This document shows positions 37,393-48,518 of a DNA stretch of 64,000 nucleotides, in pieces. The position numbers and the translations under genes were made by a program. Within the stretch, counting starts at the first letter, position 1. The number at the start of each line of letters is the position of its first letter. The stretch comes from Angiostrongylus vasorum (taxonomy: Eukaryota; Nematoda; Chromadorea; Rhabditida; Metastrongylidae): positions 248,001 to 312,000 of the forward strand of contig JADANN010000057.1 of assembly GCA_018806985.1 (NCBI GenBank), given 5' to 3'. The notes beneath the pieces were generated by a model, which was not told the DNA's origin, searched no databases, and saw only the letters and a program-made list of their open reading frames with translations.

Positions 37393-37583
37393 TTTTTGTT
37401 GTAGATACAAGTATTGCATGTGTTCATGATTTCAATCCGATGATCTCAAAAATAACCAGCTTTAGAAAATGTAACATTAGAAATTCCTTGCAACAACGAT
37501 CCATTCAGCAGCTGATCACTTGCACTTTAGGTGGAAACATCATGTCGGTTAGTCTTAATGGATGGAAACTTATAGACAAATAG
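37393..37583 (+). CDS. Possible last exon of unknown gene (left arm)
   Basis: After a TTTTTGTTGTAG acceptor the frame reads TSIACVHDFNPMISK and later QQLITCTLGGNIMSVSL before TAG. It lies about 1.25 kb downstream of the WDR54-like last exon on the same strand, with a mirror at 52319-52509 (-). It has no recognised domain and could be a leftover of a neighbouring gene. Confidence 0.3.
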
Positions 37584-37859
37584 GCACACAGCGCTCAACT
37601 TCTATTTCCTATTTCCTTCTTATAAGAACACAAACAAGAATGAGCAACTAACCACTGACCATTAGTTGTGCAGTTTATATAAACCAGAGATGAAACGGTA
37701 AATTTATTGAACTGACTACTACAATTGCAATTTCTCATTTTTGCGATGTCCCACATCAGACAATAACATGGGCCTCGATCGGACCTTCTTAATAACTAAT
37801 AACAACGAATAACATGAATAACTCAACTTCCGATTCCCTGCATACAACGCTTGTCTAAC

Positions 37860-38480
37860 AAACGGCTTGAAGAGCTTTCAAGAGCGTCGAAAATGTAGTC
37901 AGGGATAACAAAAACATCCGGCTCCGTGTCCACCTTTTCAACTCCACGATTCTCTCCGTGTCCACCTTTTCAACTCCACGATTCTTACTGCCTTAACACA
38001 TGCGTCAGAAACATGCTTATTACGTGAGTAGGAAGAAAGACCACTCAGCTTTTTGGAACGTGCAATTGAGATGGCGGTGCTGGAATGATCCTGTATCATG
38101 CAAGTGAAAGAGAGTATGTTGAGTTCCGGTCTACGCCAACGATGAAAAATTAAAAAACGTCGTTCTACGTGCTAAAACTTCGAAAATCAGGTGTGTGGGA
38201 GACATAATGCGTCTGAACGATAACCAATGGACAAGAGTCGTTTCATGAAGGCCACAAAAGAAAGATGTCATACTTAGCAAGTTCCTAGAGCGAGAGGAAG
38301 CAGACTACCTTTTCTTGCGATAGAGAATAATGGAGAAACTATTGGTGCACGATCGAGTTAATCGATGATCAACGCGGCGACAAATGACAAAGGTGGTAGA
38401 AACCCAAAACTACTCACATTGCCTTATGTCCTGTATGTTTAAAACTAGATACTATTTATGATGGACAGCTTCACCAATGG
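37860..38480 (+). mobile_element. RTE LINE 3' fragment (left arm)
   Basis: Broken frames give GLKSFQERRK, a SGSVSTFSTPRFL-like segment and then MRLNDNQWTRVVS, which match the end of RTE reverse transcriptases (the DNRWTRAVSDWIP-type motif). A tandem duplication of about 26 bases (CTCCGTGTCCACCTTTTC unit) lies at about 37928-37985. The mirror is on the right arm at about 51420-52040. Confidence 0.7.
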
Positions 38481-38750
38481 ACCAATTTCTTGAGTGGTCC
38501 TGGTCATTAGTGGGTTACTGACCATTATTTGTTAACACAATTTTTTTTATACGACCCACCTTTCACATCTACTGTGCAGATCCCAGCACTTCTATGAGGC
38601 TTCGGCTGCTGCTATCTCAGTTCATATCCAATTTTTTCAATTCAAATGACGACATTCCACAAACTGAGCGTCATTTAAGGTCGGTAGTAAAGTAATCAAC
38701 ACGTGTTTACATTGTCGAGTTTACACGAGGTTAATAAAATAGATTTATTC

Positions 38751-38786
38751 GGCTAACATTTCGACGTCCTCGCCTTCATCAGAGCC
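38751..38786 (-). other. Hammerhead-ribozyme-like motif
   Basis: On the minus strand: GGCT, CTGATGA, A, GGCG, AGGA, CGTC, GAAA, TGTT, AGCC in that order. GGCT pairs with AGCC, GGCG with CGTC (one wobble pair), and CTGATGA/GAAA match the hammerhead core. One extra A after CTGATGA departs from the canonical core, and stem III would be very short, as described for Penelope-like retroelement ribozymes. Confidence 0.4.
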
Positions 38787-41207
38787 GATGATCCGACTCG
38801 ATGGTCCACATTTGTTCGTCTTCCCGATGGTGACGTCCTCGTTGTCATACCGAGACGAATCTTCTTCAGTAGAACACCGCTTGAATGAGGCAAGCTCAGC
38901 CGGCAGCACTCTTTTATAGACGACATGTGTTGTTATTATGACTATCCGTTGGTAATCAGAGGCGGGAAAAGCATTCGTAATAGCCATCGAAGTTTCGCCA
39001 ATTAATGGTTCCACTCCGACACCCAGACGGAACAGTTAGGGTTTCTAAAGACACAGCGGAGAAAATGATTCGCGACCACTACTTGGAACTCCTCAGTAGC
39101 CACGTCCATCTGCCTTCACTTGAAATAAAGAACGATGGATATCTCATCCCACCATTTGAGCATCCGGAGAACTCTCCGGCAATCCTCATAAATACACTAT
39201 CTCGGCTCTTCACACATTACATATCTGATTGGCCAAGTGTCTACTCAGTGGAAGACCAGCAAAAACGTGCCGTTGTTCAAGAACGGTAACTAGACAGGAT
39301 TGTCAAAACACTGGACGAAGGACAACCACGTGAGCAAGCAAGGTTTCGAAAAGAATTAAGTACGATGGATCATATCCGTACGATAAAAAGGTTCACTGAA
39401 GTATTGCGAAAGGACAAGAGACTCTGTTTCATTTCAGTTTTGTTTGTGTTTAAATGCAGCTTTCGACCAAGCTAAGGCAGAAGCAGTCTTAGAAGCTTTG
39501 GACCGACAGAGAGTTCCTATTCAGTATATGAAGACTATTCGCGAACTACATAAAAAATTTCACAAACAGGATATCTCCATTCTATGACGATATTAACACA
39601 GACGTTAAAAGAGTCGTTATATAAAGCGATGCCATCACGCCAAAATTATTCGCCACCACCCACTCGAACATCATGATAACATTGAAGTGGTGCAACATGG
39701 GGTGGAAACCGATGGTCGGGAACTACATTATTTTCGCTTTTCTGACGACATTGTTCTTATAACACCAAACCTTGTCTAAACGGAAGAAATGCTTGCCGAC
39801 TTTGATAACGCTTGTGGAAAGATTGGTCTTTGACTAAATATCTCAAAATTGATGTTGATGAGGAACGGATCCGTTACGTATGCGCCATTTTTACTCTCAA
39901 CGGAATAAGTATCTCCGAATACTCTAGGCTACACCTATGTAGTCGGGAAATTAATATAATGAACGGCTTAGCTCCTGAGTTAAGCGGAATGAAACGAGCA
40001 GCTTGGGGAGCTTTCAAGAGCATCAAAGATATGTGAAGAGAACAAAGAACTCCCGACTCCTTGTCCAGCTTTTCGACCCAACGCTACTTCCTGCCTTAAC
40101 GAATGTGTTAGAAACTCGGTCGTTGCCTAAGCAGGATGAAAGACCACTCGGCGTTAGTGAACGCGCTGTCGAAAGGACGATGTAAGGCGTATGCCGTTTC
40201 CTACAAGCAAAGAAAGGGATCCGAAGCTCCGACCAACTTTATCGATCAAAAATCGAAGGTGCTGTTCTGTATGTCAAACAATTGGGTATAAAATAGTCCA
40301 GACACTTTGCAGACAGAAAATGCTTTGATCAAAAAAAGAAGGACAAACGACAACCGATGGAAAAGAGTCGTTAGTGACTGGATTCCTGTAAATTTCAAAC
40401 ACATCAAAGTTGTTAACGAAATATCCTAGAGAATGATATAATGCTCTGGGGCGAGCAAAACCCACTGGACTACTCTTTCAAGCGACAGGGGAAAGGAATC
40501 TTTAGTAGCGCCAACCCGAGAAATTAGACGATTTGAAGGACGACAGGTGATATTGCTGATATATCGTTGACGTTAGTCTCTTTGATAAAAAAAAGAAGGA
40601 CAACCGAGAATTTTGAACGAATATTGACTAAACTTTACATCGAATAGGAATCTTAGCAGTAAGTCGAAACATCCACCTGATTCTCTCAACACGTTGTTAG
40701 TTCAGTCTTAAAATCAAAGTCACATTAATATGCAACATTTAGTGTAAGGCTTACAAATGAACGGCCTTTAATTCTAGCACACCTTTCTTTAACTGTTAAC
40801 AGTAGGATGATTTCTCACAGGTAAAATACACGATGGCCATTATTCAATCGTGTGCAAGTGGATTTGTTCTGGTGGAAAGAGCATGATCAATATTCAACAT
40901 GTTTAAGCAAATGTTGAGTATTTTACAACCGAGAGTGAATGATGGTCTGCTTGTGAAAGGTTGTTTTGGTATTCGCTATTTGCTAGCGAACATAATACCG
41001 ACTGCAGCAAGATGGATTATCCGTTGAGAAACAAATTATTACCAACGGATAGTCATAATAACAACACACGTCGTCTATAAAAGAGTGCTGCTGGGTGAGC
41101 TTGCCTCATTCAAGCAGTGTTCTACTGAAGAAGATTTGTCTCGGTATGACAACGAGGACGCCACCATCGAGAAGACGAACAAATGTGGACCATCGAGTCG
41201 GATCATC

Positions 41208-41243
41208 GGCTCTGATGAAGGCGAGGACGTCGAAATGTTAGCC
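41208..41243 (+). other. Hammerhead-ribozyme-like motif
   Basis: The same 36 bases as at 38751-38786 but on the plus strand, in the right terminal repeat of the element. The pairing segments are fully conserved although the flanking repeat has changed at several bases. Confidence 0.4.
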
Positions 41244-41725
41244 GAATAAATTTAATTTATTAACCTCGTGTAAACTCGACAATGTAAACACGTGTTGATT
41301 ACTTTACTACCGACCTTAAATGACGCTCAGTTTGTGGAACGTCGTTATTTGAATTGAAAAAATTAGATATGAACTGAGATATTTTATATCAAAGGTCCAT
41401 TTCGCACCAGCTGCATTGTATTCAATGTGTATTGGACAATATGTGCGCAGGTAAATTGCGATTGACATTGACTGTGTTAAGCGACCACCACCTGGCATTC
41501 ATTCATTCATTCGGGGTCAGTGTATGCTTCAATCAATCTGCATGATATGAGGTAATTGGGGGTTACCTAAATAATCAGTGAGTAAGAAGGAGGCACATGG
41601 AGTCGCTGATACGAACGTTCGGCCTTGATCTCATTTCTTTGGTAGAATATATAATACGCCAACAATTCCCTTCGTTTTCTTCTCAATGAGGCAGTCTCCT
41701 TCTTATCAGTTTTTCACAAGATATA

Positions 41726-42006
41726 AAAAAAACAAAGCTTTCGGAGTTTATCAATCCCCTGAGAGATGCGCCATGCATTTGACTTCATTAAGCATCATTT
41801 GGAGGTGATTGAACGCATATCTGGCCTTTACAATGACTCGCTGTGGCCCACCGATGTATCGAGCCAGTGCTGCTATCCTCCCAGACAAGTCTGGTACCAA
41901 TTTGTCGACCCCGGAGGTATTCAAGGCTTGGTGAGTCATGGGCGCGGGGGATCGATTCAATGTGTGTGTCGTAGTGGCGCCTCCAACCACTGAGCCACAC
42001 CCGCCA
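41726..42006 (-). repeat. tRNA-derived SINE with target-site duplication (left arm)
   Basis: Flanked by TTCACAAGATATA (41713-41725) and TTCACATGATATA (42007-42019), 13 bases with one mismatch. The minus-strand head GGCGGGTGTGGCTCAGTGG is the most tRNA-like in the window. The mirror is at about 47894-48174. Confidence 0.9.
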
Positions 42007-42424
42007 TTCACATGATATAGTTAGCGTAAATCGTAGTCTCACAGAACTTCAGTGAGATTAAATAAAGGTCTTCTATGGTTTCGACTTCCAATTGCGTTGG
42101 CATCACAATCATAAACGCCGTTGTTATACCTGTAGTATTTGCTGTCGAAGCGACATTATGAGTAATGGATTAAACCCAGATTCCTCCCTCATGCTAACAA
42201 GTTTTTCACGAGTTTTCTCTGTATGCCCATACATTCCATATAAATCCATCACAAGATTGTGTTTATTATTTGTGCTTATCTTTATCACATGTAGTTCTTT
42301 TCATATCCAGCACCATAAAGAGTATAGACCGATCACGAATGCTCACGTTGATCACTAAAATTTTGATATCCAATTGCATTTGCTTCGCATTAAACTGTAA
42401 CTACTGAGGGCACAATTTAGATAC

Positions 42425-42570
42425 CTGATAAACGAATGAAACATGTAACGACAGGTCGTGGATCAAATAGCGGAGCTCCGGGTAATGCGAGGAATCGATC
42501 GCGCACAGCTTCACGTGGGACCATCGATGCACTCGATTTGTGACTTGCCCTCCTGTTCTCCAGAAGAAAC
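42425..42570 (-). CDS. Candidate internal exon, unknown gene
   Basis: A GC-richer 146-base stretch follows a GCTACAG acceptor and ends at a TATCAG/GTATCT donor. Its frame is FFWRTGGQVTNRVHRWSHVK, then LCAIDSSHYPELRYLIHDL, entering with two bases and leaving in phase 0. I recognise no family. It is confined to the spacer and appears only once in the window. Confidence 0.4.
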
Positions 42571-42828
42571 CTGTAGCTTGCATGTAAAGAATAATATTTG
42601 TATGCAGCGTATTGAGATAAACATAAATACATTATAAACCATTATAAACTGTGCGTTGCCCACTAAATGTTTTTTGAGAACGTTTCTTGGCACATCGGTT
42701 ATGTTCGTGGTAAATAGTCTTCATAGCTGTTTATGAAGTCAAACTCTGTTCAAGCATACTGACGAATGCATATGCTACGAACACCTAGCCACTCTGACGA
42801 AGCATTCCCGATGATTTATGATCTTATC

Positions 42829-43086
42829 CTAGAGAAAAGCTCTCTCCAATTGTCGAATCTCAGTGTTCAAGTAGAGGCGTTTCTGGGCCTTTTCAACGAC
42901 CACGCTCCCTTTGCTGTAATCTCTCCACAACACCAGTGATCTCTCGCATAGGAAATAAACTCGACCGAGAAGAGCCTCTTCTTGAATTATTAAGTGAATT
43001 GAGAAAGTGAACTGTAAATGGGGCACCCTTCCGTAGGCGATGCCATCCATAGTATCTGCGTCGGATAAGCAACCGATCGATGACAA
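42829..43086 (-). CDS. Candidate coding segment, unknown
   Basis: The frame reads DADTMDGIAYGRVPHLQ, ALLGRVYFLCERSLVLWRDY and KRLYLNTEIRQLERAF before TAG at 42829. Composition is GC-richer than the surroundings. A second frame over the same DNA is also long. It could be a terminal exon or part of a transposon I cannot name. The stop means it does not simply join the exon at 42425-42570. Confidence 0.3.
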   Translation of the reverse strand: MSSIGCLSDADTMDGIAYGRVPHLQFTFSIHLIIQEEALLGRVYFLCERSLVLWRDYSKGSVVVEKAQKRLYLNTEIRQLERAFL

Positions 43087-43999
43087 GAACTCTTAAAAAA
43101 AACCTCTGCGCACCGAAATTAACCACCAGAAAGAATATGACACCCATAGGTGTCACTCGGCACGAGAGTGTTAGTGTTTGTCAAAAACTACAATTCGATT
43201 AAAAAAAAGGCGAAAACACATAAAATCGGATTGCAGAACTGGGGGAAAAAAAGCCACTATTAGAAGGTGCAAGAGAAAAGGAACTATAGACCAAATACTA
43301 GTTTATGAACCTCCAAAAGTAATTTCTAATCTTCTTAAGAAGTTGTTGCAAATGACCTGGATTAAGGAAGACGAAAAAAATTTCAGGTAGGCGTTTCAAA
43401 AGCGTACTCCATTTGTGGTCACAGTAATGCAATAAAAAATATCAAGACTTTCAAGACTTTGTGTGCCACACTATCTACTGTCACTAAATAAGATCGCACT
43501 CGTTGCTGGCACTCGCTTTTTTGCAAAGCCACTGGACGTAATCCAGTAATTTGGTATGCCACTAGAAACATTGCTGTTAGCCTAGCATTCATTTATTCCA
43601 AAACCACCATTTTCTCTCTATGTCAATGATATTCACGTGGTATCGTGGAGTTTACATAGGAAAGCTTTCAAATGTTAGATTTAGGAAACAGGAATGTGGG
43701 GAACAAAACTTTTGAAACGTTTTGGAGTAACGCGAAAAAGCCACGCATGAATCACAACGACAAAAATGCTTTACGCCGAAGTGTCAGCTCGTTGTGTTTT
43801 CAGATTTTTTGACCAGTGAAGGAAGGATTTTACAATGTTTATGGAGTTGTTTTGTAGGTGATATTAATCTTGCTTGCCTACTTGGATACTTGGCGGACTC
43901 GTCTCACTGATAGCGTGGCCCCTGCATAATTATTATTTGTTTCTTTCTCGGGCAATCGTCGTCCATAATGGTGGTCTACTTCGAACACGGTGACGTCCA

Positions 44000-46150
44000 C
44001 GAGCGCCATTTCTTAATCCAAAAAATCGTTACTATCTGCGAATAAAGTGGTCCACATAAGTCACGAACACATTCGCCCTTCTTTTGGGTGGTCTTCCAAG
44101 AGGGCGCTTGCATTCGCTTGGAGTCCACACCACTGTTCTTGTCGTCCATCTGTCATCTATTCTTCTTATTATGTAAGCGGGTCCTCTGTTTTCGCTCTCA
44201 ACGTATTTTCTCGTGGATCCCGAAGATGGCATAGGTTTCGAATAACTGATTTGCTTATTTTATCCAGACGTTGTAAGTGTCGGTTAAGTTAAAGAAGGTA
44301 TCGTTAAACTGCTCTGTGAGTATTGCGCAGATTTCCCGACGTGGTTAAACTATCATCCCACATTTCTGTTTCATAACAGAGTGCTAGGAGGAATTTGGAT
44401 CGAGAAGGTGAGCTCAGAGTTTTTGGTCCGTTAGTTGGTCGGTGGCTTCGTTGAGTGGTCCAAATGTGGCCCATGCTGCTCTCCTTCCTCTGTCTAATCC
44501 TTTCTTTATGTTGTCCTCCACGCTCAACTATGTCCAAGGTGCACGCTTGAGGTGGTTTCTGTAACCAAAAAAGCTATCCAGTTCCATTTCTTTACCATTG
44601 CGCCGTGAGTTCTTCATAACCTGAGCCTTCGCCCTGTTTATGGGCGGTACAATCATTTTTTAGTTCCACCACGTTGAATTCGTTTACCATCACCTGTGCT
44701 TCAATGGTGCTTTTCGGAGTACAGTGCGGCAGTAAATAGCTTTGGCGATATTGTTCGCTTTGTCGAACCCACTTTCATATGCATATGTTGAAGAAAAGGT
44801 CGATGAAAAAAGCTAAACATTTGTGCTCCATTTCACATAACAATCTGGGAATGTTCGTTTAGAGGACGGATCCATGGCTTTGTCAACGAGCGCTAATAGG
44901 ATTGCATTCATTTTGACGCTGTCAAACCCTTTTTCCGAATTTGCCTAAGGTTAGGACAAAAAAGATGCTACTTTCGGTATACTTCTATGACTCGTGATAC
45001 GGCTTTGGACGTGGTCCGTGATGCAGAATTTCTGTCGAAATCTTGTTTGCTCCACTGGTTATACCTTTCCCAAGGTTTTCGATACACGCAAAAGCATAAT
45101 CTTCGTGAACGGCTTCTAGAGTACGCACAACAAGCATAATGGACGGTATGAAAACCCATTCGGTCACCTTCTGGGTGTGGCGAACGTGCGTGAGGTCTTC
45201 CACTGGTCTAGGATTTCCCAATTCTGAAGGTAAGATGTTGTGTAGGTTGCGAGAAGCACATGTAATTTGTGAACTCCAGCACTAGAGAAATCGGAGACGG
45301 TTTTGTGGGATACTAAAGGTGGGCATCTCTTCATGATTTCTGTCGCCATTCCAACTTCATAGGGTGGAATCTCAGGCGGTACTACATCAGCGGATTGTGG
45401 AGCGGAAAGAGTGGCATAGAACTTTTTTTCGTTACCAATTCAATGTCACTGCGGAATGTAGTGATAGTCTTATCGTTGTTCTTCACGGCGAAGCGCGGAG
45501 CACTGTAATCGCAAATACTCCGGCTGTATTTCTTCAGACTAGATTCTTTTTTTGTGAAGCTGAGGCGAGATGCGTGGGACTTTTAAGTCCTTCAAGAAGC
45601 AGTTTGTAGTCCCCGATCCGGTCTTCATTTTTTCTGCCGGTCAAATAAGGAGAGAATTTCATTGTGATATCCACGTCATACGCGACTTTTTCGTTCTTCT
45701 TGGATGTTGACAGGGGTTCTTTTCCGTTGTGCCATTAGGAGACTCCCATGTCTACCCACGATTTTCTCTGTCCTCGAAGAACGAAATCCTACGAAAGAGA
45801 CATGCTGTGGACAGGGGTCCCACAAGGCCGTTTTCATTCCCATTTCGTTCTCCTTCTCTAAGTTTCCAGTTCCTGTTTTCCTTTTCGTTGTCCTTTCCCA
45901 ATCTGGCGTTGAAGTCTTTGGCAACGTATTCATAGAAGGACTTGTCGTTGCGGATTACTTTGTCCACATCTTTATAGAAGGCGTCCGGTTCGTTCATGTC
46001 AGCTGTAAGAGTTGGTGAGTAACAGTTAATGATATTGATAATCTTTTGACGCCGATGTTGAAAACGAAAGGTACGAAGAAAACGAAGAATAGCCAAGAAC
46101 GGTGATAGGGTTTCGTGTTAGGTGACCAGAGTGGAAATCCTAACAATAAG
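44000..46150 (-). mobile_element. Degenerate RTE LINE in the spacer
   Basis: Minus-strand pieces in LINE order: endonuclease IINCYSPTLTADMNEPDAF and YVAKDFNARLGK near 45.9-46.0 kb; a TTSYLQNWEILDQWKTSRT segment near 45.2 kb; reverse-transcriptase thumb and C-terminus near 44.0-44.5 kb including RRIDDRWTTRTVVW and RPLGRPPKRRANVF. Frameshifts and stops are many. It belongs to a different RTE subfamily from the one inside the arms (closer to the 28.3 kb element). Confidence 0.85.
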
Positions 46151-46504
46151 GTTCCGTCGTCTAATTAGCTTATGTCCGCCCATCGGTTTTTCAACTCTTG
46201 TAGAGCGAACACGTAGAAAATGATGAAGCCAGTGACCCCAAGACGAGCGTCAAAATTGGTATCTGAAGAGACTGTTCTCAGGTAAGAGATGTAGCGCAAG
46301 CGCCAGTCTCGAAGGTGTTCCGTGGCCGTACTCGTTTTTCCTCCTTCCAGGACGTCATGTCGAACCCAAGATGACCGCCTGTCGCTAGTTGTCTCATCGC
46401 GTCACGTCGTAGAGGGGAGGGCCAGTGTTTTGAGTACCGGTGATGGAGCTTTGCTGACCTAGCCAATGTTGTTTGCTTGAGCCTTAAGATTAGCGCATCT
46501 CTAG

Positions 46505-46724
46505 CTTTCCTCAGGTCGCCACCATACCATACAGTCGCCGTCCTTATGGATCAGAGAGAGATTTGCCACTATTTGACTAGTTTGATGCCATGAAGGCAGT
46601 GATTCCTGGCACTGGTTCTCTTCCAGATGGTTTTCCACATGAAGGCGTTGGAGTCCTTACCTATTTAAGCGACTATATTTGAAATATGAACCCCACTCTA
46701 TACATCGCTGTCCACTACCCAGGA
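46505..46724 (+). repeat. Interspersed repeat family B, diverged (spacer)
   Basis: A diverged copy that shows GATCAGAGAGAGATTTGCCAC and CTCTTCCAGATGG-type blocks. It leads directly into the third copy of arm sequence, just as the family B copy at 53.1 kb leads into the WDR54-like 3' end on the right arm. Confidence 0.65.
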
Positions 46725-47685
46725 TCAGCTCCCAGCCACGATGAGCCGGCGAACCTCAGCGAGAAGTTGTTGCTACATTGCTCAGTAAAAGGGAGTTGAT
46801 CAATTTTTTGAGACTATAGTCAACTGGTGTTGACTGCTTTCCTCTTTTTGATAATTATAAGTGTAGCTAGTGTTCCAAGTTTTGCATTGTGTTCTCATGC
46901 ATATTTGTGCAAGAATGAAGTCAAACCTGCCCTCATTCTCAGCGCCATGCATTCCGTTGCCTACCGCCAATACCACCTGTCCTGTACTCTATCGTCTCTG
47001 CATTTTTTATTTGGCATTTTCTTCTTTATTCGTTGGATACAGCGCAAAAAATAACAATGCACATGTCTTTTGTAATTCTTCACTTCCACTGCTATAAATA
47101 TGTAAGAATGATCACTAAGAGTTTTTTTCACACTCTAGTTTTATGCGGCCGTGTTTCTGACCATGTGATATCCGTATAGGACGTTTCGATCAAAGCAAGC
47201 AACCGCGATGTTACTTCCCGCGACTATTTGTGAACTGAGCTCCCATTATTCCACAATTCGGGAGTTCATCACAGTACAAATACTCCACCTGAAATGCCAA
47301 ACTTTCATACGAAATGAAAAATAGACGTGACTTTCAGTCATCTGAGGGGTTGATCACCTCTGTACCACTACGTTACTTCAAGTGATTTCATCTATTCTTG
47401 TGCTCAACTCTGAACAAGGTCAACAAAGAAAATGTCACCGAAGAGAAGAATACCGCTTGTAATGATAATACTAATAATAACAATAATAGTGGTAATAACA
47501 TTAGCAACAATAGTACTTAGAGTGGCGAAATATGAAGGTAGATTTTGTAAGACAAGCGTTACATGCAGGGAATCGGAAGTTGAGTTATTCATGTTATTCG
47601 TTTTTATTAGTTATTAAGTAGGTCCGATCGACGTCCATGCCATTGTCTGATGTGGTACATCGCAAAAATGAAAAAGTGCCATTGT
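46725..47685 (+). repeat. Third, chimeric copy of arm sequence
   Basis: 46725-47545 matches right-arm DNA at about 53343-54190 in direct orientation. At a shared GACAAGCGTT...GGAA stretch it then continues as a match to about 52055-52190. Divergence from either arm is clearly higher than between the arms. It ends exactly where the right arm begins. Confidence 0.8.
47141..47288 (-). pseudogene. WDR54-like last exon, third copy
   Basis: Copy of the final exon (minus strand) inside the spacer. It carries the same extra G (CGCGGGAAG) as the left arm, giving the early stop after NSRGK. No other exon of the gene is present, so it is a fragment. Confidence 0.85.
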
Positions 47686-47893
47686 AACTCGTGAAAAACT
47701 TGTTAGCATGAGGGAGGAATCTGGGTTTAATCCATTACTCATAATGTCGCTTCGACAGCAAATACTACAGGTATAACAACGGCGTTTATGATTGTGATGC
47801 CAACGCAATTGGAAGTCGAAACCATAGAAGACCTTTATTTAATCTCACTGAAGTTCTGTGAGACTACGATTTACGCTAACTATATCATGTGAA

Positions 47894-48174
47894 TGGCGGG
47901 TGTGGCTCAGTGGTTGGAGGCGCCACTACGACACACACATTGAATCGATCCCCCGCGCCCATGACTCACCAAGCCTTGAATACCTCCGGGGTCGACAAAT
48001 TGGTACCAGACTTGTCTGGGAGGATAGCAGCACTGGCTCGATACATCGGTGGGCCACAGCGAGTCATTGTAAAGGCCAGATATGCGTTCAATCACCTCCA
48101 AATGATGCTTAATGAAGTCAAATGCATGGCGCATCTCTCAGGGATTGATAAACTCCGAAAGCTTTGTTTTTTTT
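47894..48174 (+). repeat. tRNA-derived SINE (right arm)
   Basis: Mirror of 41726-42006 with the same duplicated flanks (TATATCATGTGAA and TATATCTTGTGAA on this strand). It therefore predates the arm duplication. Confidence 0.88.
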
Positions 48175-48518
48175 TATATCTTGTGAAAAACTGATAAGAA
48201 GGAGACTGCCTCATTGAGAAGAAAACGAAGGGAATTGTTGGCGTATTATATATTCTACCAAAGAAATGAGATCAAGGCCGAACGTTCGTATCAGCGACTC
48301 CATGTGCCTCCTTCTTACTCACTGATTATTTAGGTAACCCCCCAATTACCTCATATCATGCAGATTGATTGAAGCATACACTGACCCCCGAATGAATGAA
48401 TGAATGCCAGGTGGTGGTCGCTTAACACAGTCAATGTCAATCGCAATTTACCTGCGCACATATTGTCCAATACACATTGAATACAATGCAGCTGGTGCGA
48501 AATGGACCTTTGATATAA

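Larger units (their letters stand above)
38613..41381. mobile_element. 2.77 kb element with 344 bp terminal inverted repeats around RTE sequence (left arm)
   Basis: The left end (38613-38956, starting TATCTCAGTTCATATCC) and right end (41038-41381, ending GATATGAACTGAGATA) are inverted copies of about 344 bp. Both carry a ribozyme-like motif. The interior holds a degenerate RTE reverse transcriptase (+): HYISDWPSVYSVEDQQKRAV near 39220, ELSTMDHIRTIKRF near 39350, NACGKIGL-type near 39810, then NDNRWKRVVSDWIPVNFK near 40350-40400. The LINE part is dead. Whether the ends and the LINE belong to one element, or a LINE landed between two inverted end repeats, is open. The mirror is at about 48519-51289. 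Confidence 0.75.
30691..42214 (+). repeat. Giant inverted repeat, left arm (11.52 kb)
   Basis: From ATGAGGAAAGCTGTTGTCTG at 30691 to CACGAGTT at 42214, this arm is the reverse complement of 47686-59209. Paired features keep a coordinate sum of 89898-89902 along the whole arm. It contains a truncated WDR54-like copy, family A, B and C repeats, an RTE 3' piece and a 2.77 kb element with 344 bp inverted ends. Differences between arms are few and mostly in homopolymer length. The left end lies in a degraded LINE. Confidence 0.95.
42215..47685. other. Spacer of the giant inverted repeat
   Basis: 5.47 kb of sequence between the arms that is not symmetric. It holds two candidate minus-strand exons (42.4-43.1 kb), a degraded RTE (about 44.0-46.2 kb), a partial family B repeat (46.5-46.7 kb) and a chimeric third copy of arm sequence (46.72-47.68 kb). 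An asymmetric spacer argues against a simple read-through sequencing artefact, which would give little or no spacer. Confidence 0.9.

Noticed and set aside
38745..39014. 89-residue acidic frame (ends GEDVEMLAE), present twice
   Set aside because: It lies in the end-repeat of the 2.77 kb element and includes the ribozyme-like motif; no splice or start context, and other copies of the repeat break it.
47890..47960. Functional tRNA gene
   Set aside because: The box A and B-like motifs fit, but the sequence continues into the shared SINE body, has target duplications, and does not fold into a convincing cloverleaf by eye.
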